DNA from: Candidatus Latescibacterota bacterium
GTDB lineage: Bacteria; JAAXHH01
Direction of reading: 5' to 3'
Length of the DNA stretch: 64,000 nt
Assembly: GCA_022823465.1 (NCBI GenBank)
Contig: JAJEHX010000042.1
Location: 192,289 to 256,288 of the forward strand
The position numbers were made by a program, and so were the translations under genes. Shown here one piece after another: positions 50,807 through 60,929 of this stretch (position 1 is the stretch's first letter; each line of letters starts with the position of its first letter). The notes under the pieces were generated by a model. The model saw nothing but the letters and a program-made list of their open reading frames with translations. It made no database searches and had not been told where the DNA came from.

Positions 50807-52387
50807 ATGAAGCAACAAAGCACACCCGTTTTTAGGCCGGCCGTCACCGCACTTTGGACTGTCTTTTCCGCGGCGCTGTGGATCATGGCCCTCTATGGAA
50901 TGACGTCGCCTTTCCCGGCGGCCGCGCAGCCGTCAATCGCCCAGCAGGAGGCGATGGCGATCACGGAAGACGCCGGCCCGGTGCCGGCGGAGGAACTGGC
51001 GGGGAGGCGGGCACGGCTCCTCGAAGGCATGGGCGGCGGGATCATGATCCTGTTCGGGGCGGAACCCAAGGTCTTCAGCAACGACGTCAACTATCCCTAC
51101 CGCCAGGAAAGCAACCTCTTCTATCTGACCGGTATCAGCCAGCCCGGCGCCACGCTCGTGCTGCTGCCTGACAACCGGAGCCGGCGGGAGATCCTCTTTC
51201 TCCCCAGACGCGACCCGGCGCGGGAAATCTGGACCGGCCACATGATCGGCGTCGAGGAAGCCCGGCAAAAGACAGGGATCGAGCATGTATGGCCGAATGA
51301 GGAATTCGACGCCTTCGTCGAGGCCGTCCTTCGCGGGTCCGCCTACGCAAGACGTCCATCCGATGACAAAGAGGACTACCGCGCCACAGGCGAGTCCATC
51401 GAGAACGGAACACCCGTGCAGGTCTGGCTCCTCGCCGACGCCGGGTCCAGGTTCGGGAGCCGGTATCCCCGGGCCCTCCGGTTCGCCTCCGAGGCGGGCC
51501 GTTTTCCCGCCGTCCAGGTGCGGCTGGCGTCCCATCTCTTCCGGAACCTGCGCGTCGTCAAGTCCCCCTGGGAACTACAACAACTGCAGCGCGCCGTCGA
51601 CATTACCTGCCTGGCGCAGCGCGCCATCATGGGCAGGGCAGCCGATATCTCGGAGCCGCTCAACGAATCCGACCTCGACGGCATCATACTTTCGACCTAC
51701 CGCCGGCACGGCGCCCGCTGGGGTTTCCCGTCCATCGTGGCCTCCGGTCCCAACGCCACGACGCTGCACTACGAGGAAAACAGCCGGGAGGTAGCGGAAG
51801 GCGAACTCGTCCTGGCGGATATCGGCGCGGCCGTGGGAAACTACACGGCCGATGTCACCCGGACGTTCCCGGCCGGCGGGAAATTCACGGAAGCACAGCG
51901 AGCGGTGTACGAGATCGTCCTCGACGCCCAGGACCGGGCCATCGCCGCCGTCCGGCCCGGCATGTCCATACGCAGTGTGCATGAAGTGGCGCGGAAGGCG
52001 ATCGTGGACGGACTCCTGAGGCTGGGCCTGATTACGAATGCTTCGGGAAACCAGTATCGCATGTGGTTCATGCACGGCACGAGCCACTGGCTTGGATTGG
52101 ACGTCCATGACGTCGGCGGAAGGGACATGCCCTTCAGGCCGGGCATGGTGATCACGGTGGAACCGGGCATCTACGTCCGGGAGGACACGCTGGAAAACCT
52201 GGATGACACCCCCGGCAACCGGGCGCTGATCGAGGCGGTACGGCCCGCCTTCGAGCGGTTCAGGAATATCGGGGTACGCATCGAAGACGATGTACTGGTG
52301 ACCGAAGACGGACACCGGGTCCTTTCAGATGGTCTCCCGCGGTCCATCGGGGCCATTGAAGCGCTCATGGCGGAATCGGTCCGGTAA
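50807..52387 (+). CDS. exported aminopeptidase P (Xaa-Pro aminopeptidase)
   Basis: A 526-residue M24B peptidase with a signal peptide (about 10-41, ending AAAQPS), an N-terminal creatinase-type domain (EPKVFSNDVNYPYRQESNLFY given in part) and a C-terminal pita-bread domain. Metal ligands are present: Asp in LADIGAAVGNYTADVTR (two Asp), His in HGTSHWLGLDVHDVG, Glu in VITVEPGIYV and Glu in RIEDDVLVTEDG. It removes N-terminal residues before proline, probably in the periplasm. Start at 50807 opens the signal peptide. Confidence 0.92.
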   Translation: MKQQSTPVFRPAVTALWTVFSAALWIMALYGMTSPFPAAAQPSIAQQEAMAITEDAGPVPAEELAGRRARLLEGMGGGIMILFGAEPKVFSNDVNYPYRQESNLFYLTGISQPGATLVLLPDNRSRREILFLPRRDPAREIWTGHMIGVEEARQKTGIEHVWPNEEFDAFVEAVLRGSAYARRPSDDKEDYRATGESIENGTPVQVWLLADAGSRFGSRYPRALRFASEAGRFPAVQVRLASHLFRNLRVVKSPWELQQLQRAVDITCLAQRAIMGRAADISEPLNESDLDGIILSTYRRHGARWGFPSIVASGPNATTLHYEENSREVAEGELVLADIGAAVGNYTADVTRTFPAGGKFTEAQRAVYEIVLDAQDRAIAAVRPGMSIRSVHEVARKAIVDGLLRLGLITNASGNQYRMWFMHGTSHWLGLDVHDVGGRDMPFRPGMVITVEPGIYVREDTLENLDDTPGNRALIEAVRPAFERFRNIGVRIEDDVLVTEDGHRVLSDGLPRSIGAIEALMAESVR

Positions 52388-52415
52388 TCGAGAGGCGACA
52401 GCGGCGGGATTGACC

Positions 52416-53687
52416 ATGGCTGACGATCGCATGCTCACGGTAGAGGAGGCACAGGAAATCGTGCTGGACTCGGTCTCCGTCTCGGGGACCGAGCGCGTAC
52501 CACTATCGGAAAGCCAGGGCCGCGTGCTCGCCGAAGACGTGGCGCCGAAGTACGACGTACCGCCCCACGACAATTCCTCCGTCGACGGCTATGCCGTCAG
52601 GGCCGCGGACACGGCAGGGGCATCCGCGGAAGACCCCCGGCGGCTCGAGGTCCTCGAAGAGATTCCGGCCGGGACCGTGCCGGACGAGACCGTGGGTCCC
52701 GGCAGCACGTCCCGCATCATGACCGGCGCCATCCTCCCCGAAGGCGCGGACGCTGTCGTCATGGTGGAGAACACCAGGCAGGGGGACGGCGGGGTCGAGA
52801 TCCTCAAGGCGGTAGCGTCCGGTCAGAACGTCCGCTACCGGGGCGAGGACGTAAAAGAAGGCCGGAACGTGCTGTTTGCCGGCGCCGAAATCGGTCCCGG
52901 CGAGATCGGTCTCCTCGCGGCCTTTCAGCGGTCCCAGGTCTCGGTGCGGAGGCGCCCCGACGTGGCCATCCTGTCGACGGGCGATGAAGTGGTCGAGATC
53001 GACGAGGCCCTCGTCCCGGGAAAGATCGTCAACAGCAACAGCTACTCCCTGGCCGCGCTCGTGCGGGAATGCGGCGCACGGCCCGTCAACCTGGGCATCG
53101 CCCGGGACAGCGAAGCCGAGATCGCAGGCACCATACGGTCGGCGGTCAATGCGGACGTGATCCTGTCTACAGGCGGGGTATCCGTCGGCGACTACGATTA
53201 CGTTAAAAATGTGCTGGAAGACCTCGGCGCGGACATGAGATTCTGGCGGGTGAAGATGAAGCCGGGCAAGCCCCTCGCCTACGGAATGTTGCAGGGAAAA
53301 CCCTTCTTCGGCCTGCCCGGCAATCCCGTGTCGTGCATGGTTTCTTTCCTCCTCTTCGCACGGCCCGCCATACGCAAGATGATGGGCTATGGTCCGCAGG
53401 ACTGGCATTTGCCCACGGTTCCGGCGGTACTCGAAAACGACCTGGCGGCCGGGGGAGACCGGCGGCACTATCTCCGCGCCAGGATCACCCGTACCGGCGG
53501 CCGGTTTCATGCCTCGACCGTCGCGGGCCAGGGGTCGGGGATGCTCAGTTCCATGACCGGGACGAACGGGCTCGTTATCGTGGAAACGGGGGTAACGTCC
53601 GTCGCGCGCGGAACCGAGGTTTCGGTGCTGCTGATGGGCCCCGCCGGCCAGGCTGTGTCAGGCCGGACCGTAAGGAGACCGCAATGA
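52416..53687 (+). CDS. moeA: molybdopterin molybdenumtransferase, paralogue 1
   Basis: A 423-residue MoeA that inserts molybdate (or tungstate) into MPT-AMP. Motifs: DNSSVDGYAVRAADT near the N-terminus, ILPEGADAVVMVENT, VAILSTGDEVVE, LSTGGVSVGDYDYVKN and FFGLPGNPVSCMVSF. The ATG at 52416 is used because MLTVEEAQEIVLDSV is the family start. Its stop overlaps the next moeA by four bases (ATGA), so the two are coupled. No mogA, moaA or molybdoenzyme lies nearby. Confidence 0.95.
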   Translation: MADDRMLTVEEAQEIVLDSVSVSGTERVPLSESQGRVLAEDVAPKYDVPPHDNSSVDGYAVRAADTAGASAEDPRRLEVLEEIPAGTVPDETVGPGSTSRIMTGAILPEGADAVVMVENTRQGDGGVEILKAVASGQNVRYRGEDVKEGRNVLFAGAEIGPGEIGLLAAFQRSQVSVRRRPDVAILSTGDEVVEIDEALVPGKIVNSNSYSLAALVRECGARPVNLGIARDSEAEIAGTIRSAVNADVILSTGGVSVGDYDYVKNVLEDLGADMRFWRVKMKPGKPLAYGMLQGKPFFGLPGNPVSCMVSFLLFARPAIRKMMGYGPQDWHLPTVPAVLENDLAAGGDRRHYLRARITRTGGRFHASTVAGQGSGMLSSMTGTNGLVIVETGVTSVARGTEVSVLLMGPAGQAVSGRTVRRPQ

Positions 53688-54925
53688 TCTCCGTAGTCGA
53701 AGCCCGTGATGCCATACTGAACCGGGTCCGGCCGATCGGTGTGGAGCGAGTCGATATCGCGTCTGCCCAGGGCCGGGTGCTGGCGGAAGACGTCCACGCC
53801 ACAAGAAACCAGCCGCCCTGGGACAATTCGGCCATGGACGGCTATGCGGTTCGGGCCGCGGACACGGCATCCTCGACGCCGGATGCCCCGGCGGAACTGG
53901 AGATCGTTGAAGACCTGCCAGCCGGATACGTGGCGAAATGCGCCGTCGGCCACGGACAGGCGATACACATCATGACGGGCGCGCCGGTGCCCGAAGGCGC
54001 GGATACCATCGTCCGCGCCGAACGCACGCTCCGGGTTGACGAGCGCCGTGTTCGCATACTCCAGCCCGTGGAACCCGGGACCGATCTCCGCAGGGCCGGA
54101 GAAGACCTCCGGGAAGGCGACCTCATAATCCCCTCCGGAATGCTGATCCGGCCGGCGGAGGTCGGTCTGCTGGCCTCAACCAATCGCTCTCACGTGTCCG
54201 TATACCGCCGGCCGCGGGTCGCCGTACTATCCACCGGCGATGAAATCGTCGACGTGGACGAACCCCTCGAAGACGGCAAGATTGTGGACAGCAATGGATA
54301 CGCCCTTACCGCCCTGGTGGCGGACGCCGGCGGCATACCCCTGCGGCTGGGCATCTGTCCCGACACACAGGAAACGCTCGAACGATCCCTGCGCGACGGA
54401 CTCGTGGCGGACGCGATCATAACATCTGGCGGTGTTTCGGTGGGGGAATACGACTACGTCAAGGCCGCCCTGGAGGCCGTCGGTACGTCCATGGCCTTCT
54501 GGAAGGTTTCCATGACACCGGGGCGGCCCCTTGCTTTCGGCGCGATCGACGAAACTGTCGTATTTGGCCTGCCCGGCAACCCGGTGGCCTCCATGGTGAC
54601 CTTCGAGCTCTTCATGCGGCCTGCCCTGCTCAAGATGCAGGGATACACGCACCTCTATCGCCCCACGATCAGAGCAGTGCTTCTGGAGGACATCGCGAAA
54701 TCCCTTGGACGAAAGCAGTTCATTCGCGTGACTCTTGAGCGGCGCGGCGACACCTTCTTCGCCTCGCGTACCGGCGCGCAGGGTTCCGGCATACTGAGAT
54801 CCATGTCCATTGCCGACGGTCTGGCCGTCAGTCACGAAGACCAGGAATTCATGAAGGCGGGGCAGGAAATCGAAGTCATGCTGCTCGGTGGATACAGCGG
54901 ATTGTCGGACTACCGTAACTACTGA
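53684..54925 (+). CDS. molybdopterin molybdenumtransferase, paralogue 2
   Basis: A 413-residue second MoeA directly coupled to the first. Equivalent motifs are all present (DNSAMDGYAVRAADT, PVPEGADTIVRAERT, VAVLSTGDEIVD, ITSGGVSVGEYDYVKA, VFGLPGNPVASMVTF), so it should be active. Tandem MoeA copies in other organisms may be specialised for Mo versus W or for nucleotide sulfurated cofactors. Which copy does what is not visible. The 193-base gap to rsmG holds no recognisable gene. Confidence 0.92.
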   Translation: MISVVEARDAILNRVRPIGVERVDIASAQGRVLAEDVHATRNQPPWDNSAMDGYAVRAADTASSTPDAPAELEIVEDLPAGYVAKCAVGHGQAIHIMTGAPVPEGADTIVRAERTLRVDERRVRILQPVEPGTDLRRAGEDLREGDLIIPSGMLIRPAEVGLLASTNRSHVSVYRRPRVAVLSTGDEIVDVDEPLEDGKIVDSNGYALTALVADAGGIPLRLGICPDTQETLERSLRDGLVADAIITSGGVSVGEYDYVKAALEAVGTSMAFWKVSMTPGRPLAFGAIDETVVFGLPGNPVASMVTFELFMRPALLKMQGYTHLYRPTIRAVLLEDIAKSLGRKQFIRVTLERRGDTFFASRTGAQGSGILRSMSIADGLAVSHEDQEFMKAGQEIEVMLLGGYSGLSDYRNY

Positions 54926-55118
54926 TATATCAATGACTTAAAACTGGGTTTGCTGGCCAGTCGGAAATCCGTATATTATTATGTAAATACGTTTTGGGGC
55001 TACACTGCCCGATCGGAAAGAGGGAAGGCGATTCATCCGTGTTTTTCCGGACGATTTGGTGTCTGTTCTCTTAATGGACGGCATGTGGCGTGCTCCCCTC
55101 GGACCCGTTTCCCGGTAG

Positions 55119-55775
55119 TTACTGTTTTCTCAGCACGACCAGTGTAGGCATTCCAGGTGATCCAGGGCCTGTTGCATTGTAGCGATGTATGCCATCCAAC
55201 ACCATGCCCTGTGCTGAAATGGTCGCCCTCGCCGAGTCGATTTCCTCTTCAGGTTTCGGACCCTTGTAACAGATCAATGCTCCCCCCGGCTTTAATACAC
55301 GCCCGCACCAGGTGACCAACTGATCGATTGAGGTCACCGCCCTGGCCACTGCACCATCGTACAGTCTCTCCGGTTCCGGTAATGATTCAGCGCGGGCATG
55401 TTTTACCGTTACATTGTTCAGTACAAGCACGCGCCTCATCTTACGTAGAAACACGCTCTTCTTTTGGTTTGATTCAATCAGCACGAAATCCGTATCGGGC
55501 CTGAATATGGCCAAAGGAATGCCAGGAAAACCACCCCCGCTTCCGATGTCCAGAACCGTCCCGCCCGTGGGAAGGACACCCTTAAGGGCGGGTGTCAGCG
55601 AATCCAGAAAGTGCCGCGACGGAATGCGGACCAGGTCGTTTTTGGATATGAGCCCGAGCAGTGTGTTTACGCGCAGAAGCTCGGCCTGATACTGGCCGAA
55701 TGCCTCGATTTTATAGGCATCCAAACGATGGCCGGTTTCCTCGATACTTTGCAGGAACTGGGCGAATGAATCCAT
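55119..55775 (-). CDS. rsmG: 16S rRNA (guanine527-N7)-methyltransferase
   Basis: A 218-residue RsmG (GidB) that methylates G527 of 16S rRNA using AdoMet. Motif I VLDIGSGGGFPGIPLAI (about 70-86), LIESNQKKSVFLRK and VARAVTSIDQLVTW are diagnostic. The ATG at 55775 is preferred; the frame upstream (TWNIQKHE) crosses a parS site and mnmG. The start lies two bases from the mnmG stop, the standard gidA-gidB order. Confidence 0.95.
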   Translation of the reverse strand: MDSFAQFLQSIEETGHRLDAYKIEAFGQYQAELLRVNTLLGLISKNDLVRIPSRHFLDSLTPALKGVLPTGGTVLDIGSGGGFPGIPLAIFRPDTDFVLIESNQKKSVFLRKMRRVLVLNNVTVKHARAESLPEPERLYDGAVARAVTSIDQLVTWCGRVLKPGGALICYKGPKPEEEIDSARATISAQGMVLDGIHRYNATGPGSPGMPTLVVLRKQ

Positions 55776-55776
55776 T

Positions 55777-57681
55777 TCATGCTTCTGGATGTTCCACGTG
55801 GAACACCGGGTTTTCACTGTTACTTGATGCGTTGTTTCGTTCGAGGTGCACTACGAGGATAGAGACGTCTGCCGGCGTGACGCCCGGGATTCGGGAAGCC
55901 TGACCCACAGTCTCCGGCTTGATTCTGCTCAGCTTCTCACGGGCTTCATGGGACAGCGCAGTAATGGAAGCATAGTCAAAATCCGCAGGAACAGAACGCG
56001 ACTCCCACGACCGCATACGTTCGATTTCTCTATGCTGGCGTTCCAGGTATCCCGCGTACTTCACGGCTGTCTGTATCTGGCCTATGATAGAGGGTTCGTA
56101 GCCCATCGGATCCGGATCCACGGTGGCCAGGTCCGAATACTGTATCTCGGGGCGGGAGAGCAACTTATGCAGAGACACCGGTTCCGATACCGGTGCGGAA
56201 GCCCTGAATTTAAGCAATGGATTTACCCGGTCGGGCGCCACGTACACCCCCTTCAGCCGATCCGTTTCTTCTTCCACCAGCCGGCGCTTGGCAACCGTGG
56301 CTTCATGCCGGTCCCTGGAAATCACACCGTATTCGAAAGCGCGGTCCGACAGGCGCATATCTGCATTGTCGTGCCTCAGCAGCAAGCGGTATTCAGCACG
56401 TGACGTGAACATCCGGTAGGGTTCGTCCGCTCCCTTCGTGATGAGATCGTCTATCATCACGCCGATATAGGCCTCGCCTCTGTCGAGAGTGAACGCCGGC
56501 CGGTTCTTTGCCGACAGCGCGGCATTGATACCGGCCAGAATCCCCTGCGCAGCCGCCTCCTCGTATCCCGTCGTGCCGTTGATCTGCCCGGCGAGGAACA
56601 AACCTCTCACCTGCCGTGTTTCAAGACTCCGAGTCAGGTTTTCCGGGGGAATGAAGTCGTATTCCACAGCATATCCGAACTGAAGGATTTCGGCATGCTC
56701 AAGGCCCTTGATCGTATGCAGTGCCCGGTCCTGGACCGGTTCCGGCAGGCTGGTCGAAAACCCGTTTACGTACACTTCGTCGGTATTCCACCCCTCAGGC
56801 TCCAGGATGATCTGGTGGCTGTCCCTATCCGAAAATCGAACGATCTTGTCTTCTACGGATGGACAGTACCGGGGACCGCGCCCCGTTATACGGCCTGAGT
56901 ACATGGGTGACTGGTCCAGTGCGGAACGAATGATATCGTGCGTACGGGAGTTTGTAAACGTCAGGTAACATGGGAGCTGTTCATCAGCCGGTGACAACCT
57001 CTCATGGGAGAAATGCTCGGGGAATTCGTCACCGGGTATGATCTCTAACTCACTATAATCTATGGAGTTACCATCTATTCGAGGTGGGGTGCCCGTCTTC
57101 AGTCTACCGATATGGAATCCGAGAGCCCGCAGAGAGTCCGACAGCTCCGTTGCCGCCTTTTCTCCCATGCGTCCACCTGGCGCGTTACTTGTTCCACGAT
57201 GCATGACGCCATTCAGAAAGGTTCCGGAGGCCACGATTACGGCTTGGCATGAAATGGACCTGCCATCGCTCGTCCGAATTCCTTTCGCGCGGCGATCGTC
57301 GACCTCAAGATGCGTCACCTCTCCTTCCACAACAGACAGGTTTTCGGCCGCCCCGATGACCCGCTGCATGTACTTCCGGTAGGCCGCACGGTCATTCTGG
57401 GATCTCAGGGACTGTACGGCCGGACCCTTGCGCGTGTTCAGCATCTTGACCTGTACGGCGGTTGCATCCGCGGCCTTGCCCATCTCCCCGCCCAATGCGT
57501 CGACCTCTCGCACAAGCTGGCCCTTTCCCAGGCCACCAATGGACGGGTTGCAGGACATCTGCCCGATTTTCGACGCATCGAGGGTGACGAGTGCCGTTTT
57601 TACGCCCATTCGCGCCGATGCCAGGGCGGCTTCACATCCCGCGTGACCTCCGCCGATAACAAGGACTTCCACAGGTTTCAT
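55777..57681 (-). CDS. mnmG: tRNA uridine 5-carboxymethylaminomethyl modification enzyme MnmG
   Basis: A 634-residue FAD protein acting with MnmE on the wobble uridine of several tRNAs. Dinucleotide motif [19 protein letters not shown] at the N-terminus, the GidA signatures [23 protein letters not shown] (in part) and [20 protein letters not shown] are present. The last residues ([11 protein letters not shown]) are encoded across parS 55790-55805, whose FHVEH reading is a common gidA/parS signature. The ATG at 57681 is chosen; 57711 would start inside the second parS site. Confidence 0.96.
   Translation of the reverse strand: MKPVEVLVIGGGHAGCEAALASARMGVKTALVTLDASKIGQMSCNPSIGGLGKGQLVREVDALGGEMGKAADATAVQVKMLNTRKGPAVQSLRSQNDRAAYRKYMQRVIGAAENLSVVEGEVTHLEVDDRRAKGIRTSDGRSISCQAVIVASGTFLNGVMHRGTSNAPGGRMGEKAATELSDSLRALGFHIGRLKTGTPPRIDGNSIDYSELEIIPGDEFPEHFSHERLSPADEQLPCYLTFTNSRTHDIIRSALDQSPMYSGRITGRGPRYCPSVEDKIVRFSDRDSHQIILEPEGWNTDEVYVNGFSTSLPEPVQDRALHTIKGLEHAEILQFGYAVEYDFIPPENLTRSLETRQVRGLFLAGQINGTTGYEEAAAQGILAGINAALSAKNRPAFTLDRGEAYIGVMIDDLITKGADEPYRMFTSRAEYRLLLRHDNADMRLSDRAFEYGVISRDRHEATVAKRRLVEEETDRLKGVYVAPDRVNPLLKFRASAPVSEPVSLHKLLSRPEIQYSDLATVDPDPMGYEPSIIGQIQTAVKYAGYLERQHREIERMRSWESRSVPADFDYASITALSHEAREKLSRIKPETVGQASRIPGVTPADVSILVVHLERNNASSNSENPVFHVEHPEA
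55790..55805. promoter_or_regulatory. parS site 1 (ParB-binding)
   Basis: TGTTCCACGTGGAACA, a perfect 16-bp palindrome and a recognised variant of the parS consensus (TGTTTCACGTGAAACA). It lies in the last codons of mnmG, about 8 kb from oriC. parB is at 3189-4049. Confidence 0.92.
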
Positions 57682-57710
57682 CTGATCAGCTCCAGCCACC
57701 GCTCGGTCCA

Positions 57711-57726
57711 TGTTTCACGTGGAACA
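57711..57726. promoter_or_regulatory. parS site 2 (ParB-binding)
   Basis: TGTTTCACGTGGAACA, one base from the canonical parS. It fills the 45-base gap between the mnmE stop (57727) and the mnmG start (57681). With site 1 it flanks mnmG. Confidence 0.9.
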
Positions 57727-59109
57727 TCATTTGCCGATACAGAACCTGGAGAAGACATGGTCCAGTACCGCGTCTCCGATTTCCTTTCCCACAAGCACGC
57801 CGAGGTGACGCACGCAATCTCTTAGATCAATGGCCGCCATCTCGGCGCCGAGCCCTTCTTCCAGGACCCCGATACCCCGATCCAGGCTCGCTTTAGCCTG
57901 GTTCAGCAGGTCACCCTGGCGAGCATTCACTACGAGACCCGATTCGAACCTGGCTGGATCGTATTGCACGATTTCAAGTATCGATTCCAGCAGGTCGTCC
58001 AGGCCCGTGCCCTCTGTCGCCGATGTCCTGACGCACCGGCCTCCGGCCGTCATTTCGGCGTAGGAATCCGGATCATACGTATCCAGGTCGCACTTATTCA
58101 ATATAAACACGCAGTCCCGCCGGGACAACTGGCCTGTCAGGTTCCGGTCATCGTCGTCCGGCCGGCAGGAGGCGTCGAAAACTACCAGCGGGATGTCTGC
58201 CTGGTCCAATTCCTTGCGCGAGCGCGCAACGCCTTGCCGTTCGACCCAGTCCGACGTCATCCGGATCCCCGCCGTATCCACAAAGGTGACGGGCACGCCC
58301 CGGATATCGACGCTCTCCTCGATGGTATCCCGCGTCGTCCCCGACTCCGGATGTACGATGGCCCGGTCCCGGGACGCCAGCATGTTGAGCAGACTGGATT
58401 TACCCACGTTGGGCTTTCCGAGCAACGCGATTCGGACCCCGTCTCTCAATACACGCGTCTCGTGGGAAGATTTGATGAGGCGGTCCAGCGCTTCCTGGAC
58501 GGGGTGCAGCTGGGCCAGGAAGGTCCGGGGCTCCATATCCGGGATGCCCTCTTCGGTAAAATCTAACGTAACTTCAATAAAAGCAATAACTTGTATTAGA
58601 TTCACCCGGAATTCGTCTATCTGTTGCGAGCAGGTCCCGTTCAACTGCCTGAGCGCCGCCCGCGCGCAGGCGTCGGTCCGCGCCCGGATCAATTCGCCCA
58701 CTGCTTCGGCCTGCAGGAGGTCTATTCTGCCGTTGAGAAACGCCCGCTTCGTGAACTCGCCGGGTTCCGCCAGCCTGGCGCCTGAACGGATCAGCACATC
58801 CAGGATCATGGCGCCTGGCACCATGCCGCCGTGGCCGCTGAATTCGATCAGGTCCTCCCGGGTATAGGTGCGCGGCGCCTTGAAGACCGACAGAAGCACT
58901 TCATCTACCCGTTCGCGGCGCCGGGGATCGATGACGTAGCCGTGATGTATGGTGTGGGTACGGCAGGCGGAAGGCTGGCCGGCGCCGCTGAATACCCTGT
59001 CGGCGATAGAGAAGGAATCGGGGCCGCTCATGCGCACCACGCACAGGCCGCCCTCGCCGGGCGGCGTGCCGATCGCGGCAATGGTATCGTTCGGGGCCTG
59101 CGAGGTCAT
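57727..59109 (-). CDS. mnmE: tRNA modification GTPase MnmE
   Basis: A 460-residue GTPase partner of MnmG. It begins DTIAAIGTPPGEGGLCVVRMSG (in part) with the folate-binding N-terminal domain, then a helical region. The inserted G domain has ALLGKPNVGKSSLLNML, DTAGIRMTSD and NKCD. It ends FCIGK with the conserved Cys. The gene stops directly at parS site 2 and follows yidC by 42 bases. Full length. Confidence 0.97.
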   Translation of the reverse strand: MTSQAPNDTIAAIGTPPGEGGLCVVRMSGPDSFSIADRVFSGAGQPSACRTHTIHHGYVIDPRRRERVDEVLLSVFKAPRTYTREDLIEFSGHGGMVPGAMILDVLIRSGARLAEPGEFTKRAFLNGRIDLLQAEAVGELIRARTDACARAALRQLNGTCSQQIDEFRVNLIQVIAFIEVTLDFTEEGIPDMEPRTFLAQLHPVQEALDRLIKSSHETRVLRDGVRIALLGKPNVGKSSLLNMLASRDRAIVHPESGTTRDTIEESVDIRGVPVTFVDTAGIRMTSDWVERQGVARSRKELDQADIPLVVFDASCRPDDDDRNLTGQLSRRDCVFILNKCDLDTYDPDSYAEMTAGGRCVRTSATEGTGLDDLLESILEIVQYDPARFESGLVVNARQGDLLNQAKASLDRGIGVLEEGLGAEMAAIDLRDCVRHLGVLVGKEIGDAVLDHVFSRFCIGK

Positions 59110-59151
59110 GGGATCATCGGGACGCGCGGTCCCCTGCGCCCAGGGGATGCG

Positions 59152-60921
59152 TCATTTTGCGGGTTGAACCGGGAAATACCGGTTCTGAAACGCCTGCTGC
59201 ACGATGGTCAGCACGTTGATCATGGTCCAGTACAGTATCAGGCCGGAAGGCAGGTTCATCATGATGAAGAACAGCACGGCGGGCATGATATAGACGAACA
59301 TGGCCTGCCGGGGGTCCTTCATCGTCATCTTGGACTGGAGCAACATCGTGGCTGCCATGAGGATGGGCAGCACGTAGTACGGATCCTTCAGTGACAGGTC
59401 CTGTATCCATCCGACAAAGGGCGCGTCCCGCAGTTCTATCGTACTGCTGAAGATGGTATAGAGTGCGATCAGAATCGGCATCTGCAACAGCAGGGGCAAG
59501 CAGCCGCCAAGTGGGTTTACCCCGGCCTCCCTGTACAGCTTCATCATCTCCTGGTTCAGCTTGGTCGAATCGTTCTTGAACTTCTCCTTGAGCGATTCCA
59601 TTTTCGGCTGAAGCGCGGCCATGCCCTGGGTGGCCTTCATACTCTTGTGGGTCAAGGGAAAGAGCAGGATCTTCACGATGATGGACAGCACGATGATCAC
59701 GATGCCGTAATTGGATATGAACTGGTGCAGCCAGACCAGGGAAATGAGCGTGATCCGGCTGATCGGCTGTATGATCGTCCACCCGAGATCTACGGCGCCC
59801 TCGAGGCCGTATCCGTATTGTTCCAGGGTATCGTAGTGGACCGGGCCCAGGTAGAGGAGGAAGTTGTCTGTGAGCGGCGAGGCGAGTCCCATGGAAAGTT
59901 CCGCGGCGATCTGCCGGTCGTCATACTGGGGGCGCTGGACGGGCCGACCGTTCAGCCGGTAGCCTCTGGCCTTCCTGTCCACAGGCACCATGGCGGTGAA
60001 GAAATACTTGCTGCGGACCCCGACCCAGTGGGTTTCTCCCGTGGTCTCGGGCCTGGGATCTTCAAGCTCCCCACCGAGGTCCTCATCGATCACGGTGTCG
60101 TTGAGCGAGGCGAATCCCCGGAAGGCGTACAGGTCCTGGTCCCAGTCCTTCTCCGTCACGTTTATACCGCCGCCCCACCGGAGATAATACTTGCTGCCCA
60201 GGGCCAGGTTCTCTCCGCCGTAAATCCTCACCTGGAGGTCCACGGCGTAATCGTCCCGGTTGATCACGAATACTTTTGTGATGGTCAGTCCACCGGGCGT
60301 ATCGGCCGTGAGCGTCAGCGATCCCGTGGCCTGTCCGGGACCGAGCACGACCGCGTCGCGGTCTGCGGCAAACCGCAGGGCCCGGGTACTGCGGGGCCCC
60401 CGCTCCGTCGTGAGAATGATGTCGGGGCCCAATTCACGGTCGGGAGGAATGAGCTCCACGTCTTCTCCGCTGATTCCCCGGTAACCTTTGATTTTCCAGC
60501 TTGTTACGACTCCCCCGAGCGTGCTGATGACACCACGGAAGTTCTGGTTTTCAACGACGATTTCACGCGGTTCCGGGGCGCCTTCGACCGCGGGGAGGAA
60601 CAGTACGCGTTCGGAGCGGTCCCAGCTGTCCGCGGCCAGTTCCCTTCGGGGGCTGCTTTCGGTTCGGGCGGCCGGAGTCCGCGCCGGCACCTGCTCAAAC
60701 TCGTCCGCCGGGGCGTCGTAGGCCTGTTCGCCGGCCTCGCCGATCTGGTCCGTGGGGAAGGCCCCCGCGGGATCATCTCCCGACGGGAAGTCTCTCGCCT
60801 GATCCGGCGTGAACGTCCGGTCGGCCGGAGGCGGAGGCGCGTACATCGGATATATAACGTAGTAGTATCCGATCCAGGTCAGGATGATGAGGCCGAAGGC
60901 GCCGAGTACCCGTTTTTCCAT
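59152..60921 (-). CDS. yidC: membrane protein insertase YidC
   Basis: A 589-residue diderm-type YidC: N-terminal membrane helix (LGAFGLIILTWIGYYYVIYP), a Pro/Glu-rich linker, a large periplasmic beta domain (about 115-370), then the five-helix insertase core with a TM including IVIIVLSIIVKILLFPLTH, the Arg-bearing groove and NPLGGCLPLLLQMPILIALY. It inserts and folds inner-membrane proteins with or without SecYEG. The presence of the periplasmic domain indicates a Gram-negative-type envelope. It follows yidD by eight bases. Confidence 0.97.
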   Translation of the reverse strand: MEKRVLGAFGLIILTWIGYYYVIYPMYAPPPPADRTFTPDQARDFPSGDDPAGAFPTDQIGEAGEQAYDAPADEFEQVPARTPAARTESSPRRELAADSWDRSERVLFLPAVEGAPEPREIVVENQNFRGVISTLGGVVTSWKIKGYRGISGEDVELIPPDRELGPDIILTTERGPRSTRALRFAADRDAVVLGPGQATGSLTLTADTPGGLTITKVFVINRDDYAVDLQVRIYGGENLALGSKYYLRWGGGINVTEKDWDQDLYAFRGFASLNDTVIDEDLGGELEDPRPETTGETHWVGVRSKYFFTAMVPVDRKARGYRLNGRPVQRPQYDDRQIAAELSMGLASPLTDNFLLYLGPVHYDTLEQYGYGLEGAVDLGWTIIQPISRITLISLVWLHQFISNYGIVIIVLSIIVKILLFPLTHKSMKATQGMAALQPKMESLKEKFKNDSTKLNQEMMKLYREAGVNPLGGCLPLLLQMPILIALYTIFSSTIELRDAPFVGWIQDLSLKDPYYVLPILMAATMLLQSKMTMKDPRQAMFVYIMPAVLFFIMMNLPSGLILYWTMINVLTIVQQAFQNRYFPVQPAK

Positions 60922-60929
60922 TGTTGTGG

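Noticed and set aside
57190..57205. Possible third parS (TGTTCCACGATGCATG) within mnmG
   Set aside because: Only the left half matches; the right arm has several mismatches.
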